Part shown: positions 13,045 to 25,533 of the stretch, in pieces | Layout: each line of letters begins with the position of its first letter | Numbering within the stretch: position 1 is the stretch's first letter | NCBI RefSeq assembly: GCF_010093535.1 | Contig: NW_022985162.1 | Span: 62,001-126,000 of the forward strand | Source: Lindgomyces ingoldianus | Lineage: Eukaryota; Ascomycota; Dothideomycetes; Pleosporales; Lindgomycetaceae | DNA length: 64,000 nt | Direction of reading: 5' to 3' | Position numbers and translations under genes: made by a program | Notes under the pieces: model-generated | Told to the model about the DNA's origin: nothing | The model's input: only the letters and a program-made list of their open reading frames with translations | Database searches by the model: none

Positions 13045-13843
13045 GGCTAGCCGAGTGCAGCCAGAGCGGATGTGAACCGATTCTAGAGCCGCACGTGGCG
13101 CGGTGCTTATATTCTTTGCCTATCTTCGAAGCCCGGGCTTGATTTTAGGGATACCTTGTGTTGTGGACTCCCGGCGCTATGTGGGTAGCGGTGTTTTCTT
13201 CCAAGCTATGAACTTTTGCTTTCTGCATTTTCTCAAATTCAAAGTTAAAATCTACACCATGGTGTGACAGTTGCATAGCGGGGTGTCTGCTAGGGAGCAT
13301 CACAGACTAACATTGCTCCGGCTTTGCCATTGGAGGATCGGTCACTGGCGATGATAGATCTTAATACCCTCGGAGATAGCGGTAAACACATCCAGGACCA
13401 AGCGCAATGGGATCAGCTGGGCTACAATCACCTATGGCTATCACTTCTTCCTCATTTCACAGGTAGCGGGGTTTCCTCGAGCGGTGTATTCTGCTATCGC
13501 AAACAAAGGTATACTGGTTGCCAGGGGACACAATCTGAGCAATCTCTTGTCGATCAAGGTCGTCGACACCGCTTAAACAAAAACAGCACTGAGCATCAGG
13601 CACGTGTTGTTTTCTTGTTATCGTGTCAATCCACGTCTTTCCTTTTCCAATCGTGCTCTCCACAATTGCTCACCACAATTGCACCGCCTAGTATTCATTG
13701 TCAGGGAACCACTTGATATTGAGTACTATTGTTGTTGGCAGCTGGACAGCAGCTTGTCCTTTTTTGGCGAAATTGCGTCTCAGCGCCTTGGGTATTGACG
13801 AGTTGAACAGATCCCACACCTTTTGCCTGGCTAGCAGCCGATC
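13045..13843. other. Intergenic, no gene seen
   Basis: cdc42 3' flank and promoter of the next gene. A 130-codon plus frame at 13324..13716 shows no recognisable motif. Confidence 0.5.
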
Positions 13844-16800
13844 ATGAACGCAAAGGTACGTAGACCAAGTATACTCCATTTGCAGCCATTGCTAACAATC
13901 TAGATGACTGGTTCTAAGGACTCCGAGCCAAAGAGACGACCCACACCGATCAAAGTTCCTGCTCCACCGTTGTTGAGGATAGCTCCCGGACCCAATGCCT
14001 TTGCTATAATGGAAGCTAAGGCTAAGCGGGAAGAAATGGATAGGCAGACCCTGCACCTGCAAGGACTAGATGCTAGATCTATATCTCACGTGCAGCAACA
14101 GCATCCAGCTTTCCGAACTCCAACTTCTCCATTAGACGACTCACAAGTCCAGCGGGCTAAGTCTCAAATTCGTAAGGACGAGGGCAAGAGAGCTACTGCT
14201 ATGAATACGTTCTCGAATTTGATTGAGCAAGCTAGAGCAACGCCTTCGCGCAAGTCAGATGGACACAGCCCTTCTACTACAGGCCGACATGCATCTACTG
14301 CCCGTTCTAGACACTCTCAGCGAAGCAATCGCAGCGCACCATCAACGTTACCAGGCGATGATGAGAATCCTTGGAATGAGAAAACTGCGAGGGGCTACAT
14401 GGAGTCGCGTTCTGAGAAGAAGCTCTTGAAGATCATGAATCAAATTCCTGGAACACCACCATCTGGTAAGCTTCATATCCATAGCAAGGCCAATATCAGC
14501 TAACTTCAGTTCCAGAAGATGCATCAATGGAAGGAACAAATGTCACAAAATTTGAATATACCACCAAAATCTACAAGGCTTCAGGTACTAGCAACATGAA
14601 GGTCGCGGAGGCAGTCAAGAGCCCCAAGAAGAAGATTTTCGGAATGAGCATCCCCAGCTTCAGGTCCTCTACCAGTGCCAGTGCTACTCCAGCTCCATCC
14701 TCCATACCCACGAAAGCTGCGCAAATACTTGGTACGAGCCCACAGGTTAAGCTCCGCAATAATCCGCGCCCGCGGAAGTCTGCCATACGATCCGATACAT
14801 CGAAGTCCCTCCCGTACAAATTGTATGATCACCACAGCTCCACCCGCCACCCACACCACCACCGTTCAATTCATGCTCACAACGGGGCTGGTAGCCATCC
14901 ACCCTCGATTGAGGACAACATTCAATGGGAGGGCAGACGGGGTGATGGAGTAGACGCACTATCTATGGATGATGGACCTCCACCGACGCCTCCGGATAAA
15001 GATACTCCCAAAGACACTGAGGAGAAGATGGGAGGAGAGAGCCGATTCAAGCTCGAGCCTCACGCTAGGGCTGCAGGAGCACATGAAGAAGTTGAACACG
15101 GAAAAGAGAAGTCAGAACCTGGACTTTCCATGAAGCCAGGAGCACCTATGTCATTCCAACGTGGAACCGGCCCAACCAAGATCATTCCCTTCGGCCCAGA
15201 AGACTACGCCAAGCTGGCTGTGCCAGAACCAGTCAAGTCTGTCCATGCCCAAGTTGATCATACAGCCGGTAAACCTGGTGATGGTATTTACAGTGCTCCA
15301 CTGGAAGGCGACAGCGGCCAGTCATTGCCGGCTCGTCAAGGACGTTGGAGTGAAGAGGACTACAGGCGGCTCACTCAGATGGGTGGTGGCCAGCTTCGCC
15401 CTGCTTTCTACACACCCTCCAATCGTTCCCTCGATCTTGATGCTGGACTTAGTCGTCCGTCAGCAAATGTAAGTAGATCCTAGTCTTCCCGCTTTTTGTC
15501 CCAAAATGGGGTTGTTCCTTCCCGCAAAAGCTAGTCGAGAGTCCTCTCGCAAGACCTTCACCCACCTTCACCGACTTTCACCTTCCATTGCGTCACTTAT
15601 TTCTTCTTCTCATAAACCCCGCCCAACTCGCTAACTTGTTCCAGGCTGACCCTGCCCGCTACTTTCTCGCTCTAAAATCGAAGGACAACGTCCAGCCAAG
15701 CAAGAGTGGAATGCGCGTCAAGATGAACGTCGGATTCGACCCCACAGAGGCCACCCTCATTAACGATACCGAGCCAGCATCCAATTTAGGATGCGTGGTA
15801 AGTGATTCAGAGGCCGCTTCTTCATCTCATCAGGCCCTCTGGCACCAATTCCCGAATATGACTGCCCAAAATATGCCGACTAGTGAGCCCGAACAGTCGC
15901 CGGATGGCCAAAACGATCACTCAAAGTTCTTGCATCCAGAGCAATCCGCCTCGCGTCTCACCGAAATGCTAGGCGGCGTTAGTCCTTCCAGGAACGGCTA
16001 CAACAACTTCTATGCCAACCATCCAAGCGCCATGCCGAGTCCTCTGTACGGAAACCAAGACCAGCAAGTGGCTCATATGCCTCATCCAATGATGGGCTCC
16101 CCAGTCATGAGCCCTCATGCTCTCCCTGGGACCTTGTCAGATGGTAGCAACATCCTCACACACTTCTACATGACAAACCAACATTTAGATGTGTTAGGCT
16201 GCAGTATGCACGATATGCTTGAGGATCACAAGCGCGAACAGACCAATACCATGAATACTAAACACAACGAGATCGTCGCCGCATTGGAGTCACGAGTCGA
16301 AGAAATCAAATCTCATATTGGCGCGATCGGAGATACTACGGATTCCCTCTCAGCGCAGAGTTCTCACATCATCGGGAAAGTGGATCAGCTGGCAGACTTC
16401 ATCAAGGAGCAAGTTGTTGACCCACTTTCTGCGCAGGCGCAGAAGACGGCGGTAATAGAACAGGATATCAAGGCGCTCCAGAAGTCAATGCAAGCTTTGC
16501 AGAAGTTGGTGGAGGCGAAGTCAACTACGACTCCAGCTCAACCCCAGGTTCTGCCAACTGGCCAGCTGAACTTCCCGCTCCCGAACCACCGATCTCAACC
16601 CTCGCTCGCTGGATTCTACGGTTCTCCGCCTGATGCTAGTCGTAATGGACCTCCGCGTTTACCACCGATCCAAGACACGCGCAACGATGGACGATTCCAG
16701 TACAACAATAGCCATAACTATTACCGTTCAAATATGGGCGGCGAGAACAAGGACAGCACACACCATGGTGGTCTGTACGAAAACAACGGTGCTGCTCAAT

Positions 16801-16898
16801 GGGGCGGAGGTATGACTATGGGCGGATTTCCAGGCTATAGCTACCCGAGCTATCAGACCGATCAGAACTACAACTTCAATCCGGGAGCGTCTAAGTGA
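13844..16898 (+). CDS. Large disordered protein with C-terminal coiled coil, function unknown
   Basis: Exons 13844-13855 (only ATG plus three codons), 13904-14465, 14510-15468 and 15645-16898 join in frame to 928 residues. The short first exon is supported by a GTACGT donor and a TAG acceptor; translation could also start at the second ATG (13904). Residues 1-200 are basic and Ser/Thr/Pro-rich. The middle has a His-rich run (HHSSTRHPHHHRSIH, about residue 290) and acidic patches. A region around 700-800 (EDHKREQTNTMNTKHNEIVAALESR and after) predicts a coiled coil. The end is rich in Asn, Gly, Tyr and Gln (YSYPSYQTDQNYNF). I do not recognise a family. Disorder plus a coiled coil suggests a scaffold, which is inference only. 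Confidence 0.8.
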
Positions 16899-17816
16899 GC
16901 TCGGATCTCTCTAGTGTTAGAGTGATACCCATTTTTGCTTGGGTTGGCATAAACGGCTTGTAATATTTCTGTATGATTGACGACGCTCGACTCATGGCAA
17001 GGAAGTAATGGGATCCTGGGGGCCCACACCCAGGCGTGTTCGATGTTCTGGATGCATGGGTTTCTGCTCTAATTCATTTTCTCGAATGGCGGTGCCGGAG
17101 GAGCATTTAGCTGCGTCAGCGGAGTGGTGCTTGGCGTCAGCCTCATTGCCGAGCGCTGCGGATTCAATAACAGCTGATGATTGGATTTCGAAATGAATTC
17201 AATATCAAATCCTCTAACTTCTGTGACGCAAGTGATGTACCGTGACCACGATAGCAGCTTTGTTCGAAACATTTGTAGGTAGGGAATAGCTAGCAAGGGA
17301 AAGTAGGACAGGCCAGAACTCGGGATGCGAAAGCTTGCTTACATTTGATACACAGGATTAGATAAGACTGCTGCATCCGCATCTAAATCGAACGCCGGTC
17401 GTGCCTCAACGCGTCGTTCTCATAGGCTAGTCGTCACTGGCTGTGATATCAAAGTACCTCCCTGGCAGGTCTGCCGAATCCACCTGCTTGAGGGCAGAAC
17501 AAAGCAGAGGCAGCTTGCCCGGGTTGTCTGCTACCTCAACAACAAGAGCCCTCGCTACTGCATGCGCCATATTCGACATCCATATCAATTGACCTCAAAA
17601 TAGCCTCTTGAGATCCCCCACGCACGATGCTTGTAATTCCCCGCTGGGTCTCCGCCTTCCACACGCTTACCCGAAACATCATTGGCGCAGCGACAGCTGC
17701 ATTCATCGAGCTAGCTCGCTCTGGCTTGTGCGTCGACAGGCCCCGGATGGGCGAAATCTAACTCGACGAAACACAGACGGTCCCGCCGCTGCGTTCCTAC
17801 AGGAGACTACAACATC
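16899..17816. other. Intergenic, no gene seen
   Basis: 3' flank of the preceding gene and promoter/leader of the kinase gene. A 125-codon frame at 17608..17985 overlaps the kinase start in another frame and is not supported. Confidence 0.5.
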
Positions 17817-19965
17817 ATGGTCGACAACCCTCAGGCTTCCTCCCAAGGCTTGTTGCCTTCTTCCACACCACCACCTGACGGCCCCCAGGTGGCCAACCCC
17901 CAGCGTCACGGGGACGATCCTGGCACCGCGCAGCATACGGATACGATACCCAACCACAACACCCACCCGGACTTGGCGCTCGTGAATGCCACTACTTGCC
18001 TCTTGAACGCTCGATTGCCCGCCATCGAGTCCACCGATACTTCCTCAACCCTTCCCATCCTACCCAACCGTCCTCACATTCGAGTACCCTCCGCCGCGGG
18101 TCTGCAGCTGCAAACAAACCTGCCGATGTGCACGACTGTCGTTGGTGCGTCACAGTCGCCGAACAACCCAACCATCGTGGAGAGCATAGCGGGGGAGCAG
18201 TTGCGGCACTCGGCCACAGCACCGATCTCAATCCAAGAAGGACATCTAAGGAGCGCTTTTTCAGCTGCGAGCATGACAGGATCTCTATCTCCCGGCTCAG
18301 CGCTCTCCTCGCCCGCATTAAACGCCCTGGCCGACATAACCCCTCTTCCGTCCCCTCTGATAATTGGCGACTCCCCCGGGCCGTGGGCGCGGGCTGGAAC
18401 AATGATGAGCCCGGGCTCGCGGGGCTCATCCAGCGCGATGAGAGACGAATCATTGGCCATGCTCAACAACGGAACCCTATCTCCCTCGCCGTCACAGAAG
18501 AAGAAAGGCTACCAGAGGTTGAAGACTGCAGCTGTTGAGGCTGCAGCAGCCAGTCTCCAGACGCAGAGCAAATATGATATGGGTCGCGACAGAAATCGCA
18601 GCATCAGCGAGTTTGTTCCAGACTCATTACACAATATCCGCCCTCGGCATGTCACCATCTCCAATGTTGCATCTGAGCAGTCGGACGCAGATGCAATACC
18701 CGAACCCCATCTTCATCGCGAAGCGTATCTGGCCGCGCAACGAGGCCTGATCCCTGCGACCGTTCCTGGCGGTCTCCCAACTCCTCCAGCTAGTAACCGG
18801 AGCGTCACCGAGAGTGAAGAGGAAGAAGTCGTAGATGAAAATAAGATCAATTATATCATGGTGAGGCACGGTTCGCAAAAGACAAAGAAGCTTTGGCGCC
18901 CGGTGCGACAGCTTGGCCAAGGCACTTTCAGTAAAGTTTATCTCGCCACCAGCGAGAAGGTTGCAGCCAAGGATCCCCTCGACGAGACACACCTCGACCC
19001 CCGCAAATTAGTGGCCATCAAGGTTGTTGAGCACGGTCCTGCTGGTGGCGCGGACGAAGAGCGTGTTGAACTCAGCCTCAAGCGAGAAGTGGAAATGCTG
19101 CGGTCTGTTTCGCATCCTTCGCTGGTCCATCTCAGGGCCTTCGACCACAATGAAGCCCAGGCACTGCTTGTCTTGACCTATTGTCCAGGTGGTGACCTAT
19201 TTGATGTAGCCAGCGCGCACCGAGATCTTCTGGGGGTTGACATTGTCCAACGCATCTTCGCCGAATTGGTCAGCGCCGTACGTTATCTTCACACCAAACT
19301 AATCGTGCATCGCGATATCAAACTAGAAAGTATATTTGTCCCCTCTTTTTATCATTGGATAAACCCCAATGTGACTTTGACTAACTCCGACAGACGTCCT
19401 TCTTAACATTCCGATCGCTACAGTTCCATTACTAAAACATCCCCAATCACATCCGTATCCTATCGCAACACTGACGGATCTGGGCCTCTCCCGCCGTATC
19501 CCGGAACCGCCGGCGTCACCTCTTCTAACTACTAGGTGTGGCAGTGAAGACTATGCAGCGCCGGAAATCCTTCTAGGGCAGCCTTACGACGGCCGTGCCA
19601 CTGATGCTTGGGCCTTGGGCGTACTATTGTACGCGTTGATGGAAGGGCGCCTGCCTTTCGACCCACCACCGGGGAAAGTTGGATCCCGTAGTAGGGCTGC
19701 ACACCGCATCGCCAGGTGTGACTGGGTATGGTCTAAATTTGGCGACTCAGACGGCGAATGGGATGCAGAGAAGGGTAAATTATGGGGAGGCGCAAAGGAA
19801 TGCGTCGAAGGCTTGCTCAAGAAGGTTACACGCGGCCGCAAGAGTCTCGAGGACATTGAGAGCGCCGGGTGGGTTCAAGCAGGTATTCAAGTCGAGGGCG
19901 GCGTGAGAAGAAGAATCGAGGACGAAGACATCGACCACGAGACTGGAGATGTTACGGCGAGGTGA
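17817..19965 (+). CDS. Serine/threonine protein kinase with long disordered N-terminus
   Basis: Two exons (17817-19329 and 19394-19965; 64-nt intron inside the catalytic loop) give 694 residues. Residues 1-340 are low complexity with SP/TP sites and a predicted disordered character. The kinase domain starts about residue 360: glycine loop LGQGTFSKVY, VAIK lysine, HRDIKLENVLLN catalytic loop, and CGSEDYAAPEIL in place of the usual T-loop/APE. The metal-binding motif is DLG, not DFG. After DAWALGVLLYALMEGRLPFDPPPG the domain closes quickly and the protein ends near residue 694. The GSEDY activation segment recalls a fungal CAMK-like group of Prr1/Npr1 type, but I am unsure of the subfamily. Its substrate is unknown. 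Confidence 0.88.
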
Positions 19966-21010
19966 CCGCTAATAAGGTGCCGGTTTTTGCAAGCTCTGCT
20001 CAATCACCCGCTGTTATCGACAAGTTCCGGCAAGCTTCGGCATGAGTTGAAGTGCCATAGCCGTCTCACTGTATTATTACACTCTACCCCTTCCACCGTT
20101 ACATACATGTCACGAGCTTAGATATGTGGTTGAACGGACGAAAGATACCATATCATAAGGAGCTGAAGGGCGTTTATGGCATCAAACTTCCACTTGCTTT
20201 ATTCCTTCTTGTTCATTCCCTTGCTTCGTCTACCTGTTTCTCTGTCTGTTTTTTCCGATATCCCCATCCGTTCCTGCGTATATTTGGCATTCGTTGCTTC
20301 CTTGCTCTCCCACTTTCCTTCATTTTCTCCGCTTGGTCTGCAGCATGGAAAGAGCTCCATTCCATGTTTTCCTTCGACGATAACATTAACAGCTTCCCTT
20401 TCTTGGGCAGTTACAGTGCATCTAGACAAAAGTGGGCTCGATTTTTCTGCCAGTTTCTCTTGGATTGGACTGGCTTGGATTTGTCCTGGCTTTGGTCAAG
20501 TCAGGTAGCTTTGGATTGGTGGAGAGAATTAGACAAAATCAATCAAGAAAGTGAGAGCGAGAGTTGGTATTTTTTTTGGCTTGTTTGTGTGACGTTCAGA
20601 CTGACTTTCCCAGAGTTAGAGACAAGCGTGCTCGCAGCTGCGGAATTCAAGGCGTGAGGTTCCGGGTGTGGAGATGTAACCTTGAACGTTCGTGGATGGA
20701 CCCGGGAATGATGAACACGTGAGGTCAGGAGATGCACAGCTGACTACTGAGATTTTAGGTACTATCTCACGCCGAGGGGAGACATTGCTGTTGCCATTGC
20801 GCATTCATCGAATGTACCGTACTATCTCTGGCTCCCGTTTCCGAGTTCAGTGGAGATAGACGGGAGAATTACGCATGACTCAGCAGCCAACCACGTGCAT
20901 CTCCTCTGAGTTCTTCAACAGAAGCCAATTAATGGCGGAGGCCGCCTCTGCTTTAATCCTTACAATCCCAGTTAGCCCTCAGGTCTGCTAAAACCGAAGA
21001 AGCCATCATT

Positions 21011-21047
<37 letters not shown>

Positions 21048-21325
21048 CTATGCGGAGATTTCAAAATTACTTCGCAAAGTAAAAACGGCGGTTGTAGTCT
21101 TGGCTTTGGACCATCTAATTCACTTCCCAGGCAGTTGATAGCCCTATTAGAAAGCGAAGTTATACATTCTCATTTTGTGAGCTTGGGATTGGTGCGTTTC
21201 CGGGTTTACTGGAGACGAGAAGGTGAATTGCAGTGAGGGAGGGGGCTTGAAGTGAGTGAGCACGGGAGCGAGATGCTCATGATCATAATATCACTAACGC
21301 AGCAGTCACGCGAAGAAAAAGAATG
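19966..21325. other. Intergenic, gene-poor
   Basis: A 177-codon plus frame at 20124..20657 is rich in Trp, Phe and Ser with no motif and is probably the kinase 3' flank. Apart from the microsatellite at 21011-21046 I see no element. Confidence 0.5.
21011..21046. repeat. (ATC)12 microsatellite
   Basis: Twelve perfect ATC units, outside any gene. Likely length-polymorphic. Confidence 0.97.
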
Positions 21326-21332
21326 TATATAA
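21326..21332 (+). promoter_or_regulatory. TATA box followed by a CT-rich initiator-like tract
   Basis: TATATAA followed by about 100 nt of pyrimidine-rich sequence (21355-21430) is the arrangement seen at strongly expressed fungal genes. No normal reading frame follows; the downstream sequence is the degenerate repeat block. Confidence 0.45.
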
Positions 21333-21439
21333 CCCCCGTCCGAATTTGCTAGCATTAATTATCCCCCTCTTGTTCTCACCCACTACTTTCCCACTTCATA
21401 CTTCCAAGCTTCCAGTCCCATTTCGCACTCCATATTCAG

Positions 21440-22870
21440 TCACGTAGGTGAATTTATTCACTGGTCCCCATAGACCAAAATTATCGATTTTTTTAGACAA
21501 CTGCTCTGCTTGGATTCTTTTTAATGGGGTTCACTCCAGCCGCCTATTCGACCTCATCGGTTTATTTTTTTTTTTTTTTTTAAGTACCCGTCTGGAACAT
21601 TCGAGCTGTGTTAATGCATTTGAAGCTAAACACCGGCAGGTGTCTGCCCTACTTCCTGGGCCTTTTGGGTATTTGATTGCCAGACTCCATCGGGTGTATC
21701 CGGAAATGTTCTGGGACGAACCAATCCATAGGGTTGCTATAGAAGGTTTGATTCCTCCAGTTGTCTGTGACAGATGGGGACTAGATTTTTTTTACCGGCA
21801 TTATGGGTATTGTTCTGTGCCTTTCGCAGACACGAATTCAGATTCAGGTACCATGTTCGGAGCCCTTTGGATATTTTATTCCCAAACCCCGTTGACCTGA
21901 GCCGAAATGGTGTTTCGATGATCCAGTCCATGTCTTAGCATTTTGCAGGTTTTATTTCTCTAATCGTCTATGGCACAGGGGGAACACCATTTTTAAAGCA
22001 AGCATTTTGTTGCTATTCGCAATTTTAGAAGCCGTGTCTCTAGATTCCAGCACTTGTTTTCTAGTCACCGCGATTTTATTCTGGGGTCCCATGGGCTTGG
22101 ATTCTGGAAAATTTTACACGAACCATCTGCCCGTGGAACCAGTTCATAGATCTACTTCCTGGCGTAATTTTTTTTTTTGGATCGACGCAGGAGTTATGCC
22201 CTAATCTCGAGAAAGTTTTAGGAGCAACTAGTTCATGGGATTTAAACGAGAAGAGGCGAACCTCCTAGGATAGCCATAGGCAGATATCAGCTAGCATTTC
22301 TTGCTGGGCTCTATGAGTAGTGAATGTGCGCCGTTTAATATGAACCAGTTCTCCGTCAAAACGATGCATGGATCGGTCTCCTGGGTATTGTATTGCGTAA
22401 CGCAGAGCTCATACTGCAAACCGCTAGAAACTGTAAACGAACCAGTCCATCGCGTTCTTGAGAGCTTATTTTATTCTCCGACCGGAAAATCCCCTAGGCG
22501 GATGGTAGGTGCTTACTATTCCCACACGAGACATTGAACTCCTTCAACAGATTTTTGGAGCGGGGGTCCAGGGTCAGAGACATTGTTTTGACGTCCGTCC
22601 ACTTTTTGATGCGTTAGTGGAAGAAGAAACATTCGCTCAATTGCTGGAGGCTTTTTTTTCTGCAGCATGTCGGAGGGCAAGTCTTACACAGCACGGGAGA
22701 GGTGTGACTGGGCTGGGCATTTGTCCAGAATGAAACTTCCACATGTAAGAGCTAAATCCGCGATTTGATCTAGAGGGGAAGGACAGCCATGGCGAGTCCT
22801 TCCGTGGACTTTTTTTAAGAGGAGAAGGTAACCGTGGGAGTGCGTGGATGATATTTTATGCCCAGTCCAA
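21440..22870 (+). repeat. Degenerate repeat block of unknown nature
   Basis: Variants of GAACCAGTCCAT occur at 21718, 21920, 22136, 22225, 22342 and 22439, spaced by about 200, 215, 90, 117 and 97 nt. Companion words recur around them: ATTTTATTC or ATTTTATGC (about 21873, 22073, 22467, 22851), TTGGATTC and runs of 7-18 T. In one frame several copies read as EPIHR or EPVHR, but stops and frame changes prevent one long protein; the longest frame is 150 codons (21448..21900). It could be a decayed repeat-protein gene or a non-coding transcript. No signal peptide or dibasic cleavage sites were seen. Confidence 0.45.
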
Positions 22871-23609
22871 GTGGAAGCTGCGTATCGTGGAGAACTGGAA
22901 ATCGGGATCGGAAAAGGGGTTTATATACATGAGAATGGTGTATACGGTAGCGGCGGCCTTGCTGACTTAAAGGCTGCGGGGCCTTTTGGGATGTTCGATT
23001 CTAATTCACCCAACATGGCTGTGACACGAACTCCTCAATGAGACCTTAGTTACAGAGACTGATGTCACAGGATGGCTCTGAATGGAGTATACAACCCCGA
23101 CTAATTTCAACCTCCTTGCTTTACCACTTCAATGTTCTCTAATGTGGAAAAAAATTTCAACAAAAGTCTACCAAATTTAAGGTGTATGTGAGTTCTAGGT
23201 GGTCGCTCTTCTACCGATGGTATCAGGAACATGACAATTGGAGATAAAGATTGGCCAAACCTCTGCGTTTAGTCAGTAGATGTGGATTTGGGATTCTGTA
23301 TAGAGAGAGATGGGGATCGATGATGTAGGGAGGATAAGTGGGTGAAGGTGGGGATTTAGGGAGTTCCATCATTTGGTATTGAGACAGAAATTGATATCCT
23401 TTTGGCGTCCCATCTAATTCTAGCAAGACAGCCGATCAGCAATGCCCTGTTCATGATCTGTGCTATGTAATGACACACTGCATCAATAGCTTCTTGTGGA
23501 TTACAAACGAGGGCAAAATCCAAGGAATGTATGGTGGAACTGAAAGTAATACTATACAGTATTTCTACATGAGCCCTAACTATTCGATAGCCCCTTGTGG
23601 ATCAATCAT
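22871..23609. other. Intergenic, no gene seen
   Basis: 3' flank of the mL46 gene and undistinguished sequence. Confidence 0.5.
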
Positions 23610-24809
23610 CTACCGCTCAGCCAACATATTTTTGACGGACTGCCAGTATTTCTTTTCAACCTCTTTTTCCAACTCTTCCTTGGCGAGCCATTTGAAATCT
23701 GCAAGACCCAGTTTGTTCTCTAGGAGGTTGGCCTGCCCGGCCATGATGCGAGCCTTCATGAAGAAGGTCTTGAAGCCGAGCTCGTTGGGGTTCTTCGAGG
23801 ACTTCAGAAGATCAGCCTGGATGTCATGTTGATGGTGGCCAATGGGGATGTTGCCGACGACCCAGGTGTTCATGTTTATGCCACCGGATTGGATGAGGAT
23901 GCGCTCTGCTGCCTGGTAAAGTCAGTAAATCATCGCCGCTATCCCACTAGGTCCTATGATGGAGGACATACCATATGCAGGCTCTCTTTCCCAACGAGCC
24001 TATCCTGCGGAAACATCCACTGCCCTTCCCTATTCTTCACCAGCAAATACAACGTCCTCTGCAGTAGCCTGTCCAAACTCTTGACATCACCCTTCCGGTC
24101 CGCCTCCGTGATCCTCGGCATTGGCTTCGCAACTAGCTCATGGTCGACCTTCTGCGCGCTTCCGTCCGTGATGCTCTTAGTGCTAGTTTCAGCATTGCTT
24201 GCAGGGCTGTTGCCGTTCCCGCCCTCGCCCTCGCCCTCGGTTGCGGGCTGTTCCGCATCTTCCAACAATCTCTCGACTTGGTATTGAACATCGCTTTCTT
24301 GTGCACCAACGAGGAGCTCGTCATTCCACGCCTCATCTCCATAGCCTTTGTATCGTCCGATGTCTCGCGCAGGTGTCAATCGCTGCTTGATTTTCCGCTT
24401 CCATTCTATATCCGCAGGTGTTTTCTTTTTGAAGTAAAAGTACCGGGTAAATGGCAGAGCAAGTCGCTCATTGAGACGGCGTTGGTAGAGAAAGAAAGCG
24501 CTTTCGAAAGGGTGAAGATCACGGGTTATTAGCGGTGGACGGGAAAGCACGACACCAGCGTTCACGGCGTAGGAAGTCGATGGAGAAGTCGATGCTACAG
24601 GAGGAATGTGTTGGACTTTATGTGCGTTTTGATCTTCTGTTTGAGCTGCTGTTGCAGCTGTGGAATAGGTGTTGTGGGAGATGGTCTCCCTGCATGAGCG
24701 GCATATTGATGAACCTTTTCACACCAGTAAGAGCCAATTGAGAGACTGAATGAATACACATACCCGCTTTTGAAGCCAGCCGCCTCGTCGTTCGCTGTCC
24801 GGCATTCAT
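23610..24809 (-). CDS. mrpl17: Mitochondrial large ribosomal subunit protein mL46 (L17/L46 type)
   Basis: Structural protein of the mitochondrial 54S subunit. Exons 24809-24764, 24714-23972 and 23912-23610 give 363 residues. The N-terminus (MNAGQRTTRRLASKAG, then SSICRSCRE) is basic and Ser-rich like a mitochondrial presequence. The body has the L46 hallmark order: SRPPLITRDLHPFESAFFLYQRRLNERLALPFTRYFYFKKKTP, DIEWKRKIKQR, then a Nudix-like half with FPQDRLVGKESLHMAAERIL and VVGNIPIGHH, and a C-terminal helix ending NMLAER. An earlier in-frame ATG at 24911 exists, but the 24809 start gives the better presequence. Both introns (49 and 59 nt) have good borders. Confidence 0.9.
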
Positions 24810-25533
24810 ATTCGCATGACAATCGTCGACTTGCTTGCCGGCTCGTCTCGAAAAAGTTCGGGCTCGGGAGTGGATCTGGTTAGTGCGGCACGTGATAAAT
24901 GCACTGGCCACTCTGCCTAGGTAAAAGTTTCGTACAATGCCCCATTCCTTTCCCTTTCTCTACGGCATCTATTCCTTATCACCAGTAATTTCGAGCTCCA
25001 CACGATATATTGGTCATTTAATGGTGCCTAAAGGAAAATAGGCAGTCTTTTCGCTAGCGGTACCTTCGTTTTATTCTAAGGTGTACGGCTAGATAGATCC
25101 TGCTTACATCTATGTCTACATACCCGTTTTGGTGGACTATACATTCTTTTAACGCAGACCTAAGGCTTTAGAGCTTGATTTCAAGCGCTGAAGTTCCCCC
25201 CTCGGCGATGCAACTATATTCATTAGCTGGTCTTCGAGCTCGCGCCGTCTGTTTTCCGTGACGGGGACTTTCTCTGGGTGTGGGACCAAGGGATCACTGT
25301 CCTGCATATAAGACTTATACGGCTTGAACAATTAGCAAGAATCATCCAATGCCAATGACTCCATATAGCCTTCTTCCTTAAAAATGATGCCTGTCCGTCT
25401 TTCTAAGTAGTTTGTGCATAGTCGGAGCTTGCTGGCCCGACGCCAAGACCTTGTATGAAATTTATCGACGCGTTCGCGAACAGCTTCAAGCCAGGCTCAC
25501 CACAAACCAACAGCACCGCCACATTTACCCGCC
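24810..25533. other. Intergenic between mL46 and CCT8
   Basis: Divergent promoters. A minus-strand frame at 25325..25149 (PYKSYMQDSDPLVPHPEK to SSKALGLR, stop) looks coding and is preceded by CTAAT...AAG, so it could be a terminal exon of a small gene; I could not place its first exon and do not call it. Confidence 0.35.

Noticed and set aside
20124..20657. 177-codon plus-strand open frame after the kinase gene
   Set aside because: Odd Trp/Phe/Ser-rich composition and no family; most likely 3' flank sequence.
21448..22537. Precursor of ribosomally made repeat peptides (EPxHR units)
   Set aside because: No signal peptide, no dibasic cleavage sites between units, and frames are interrupted.
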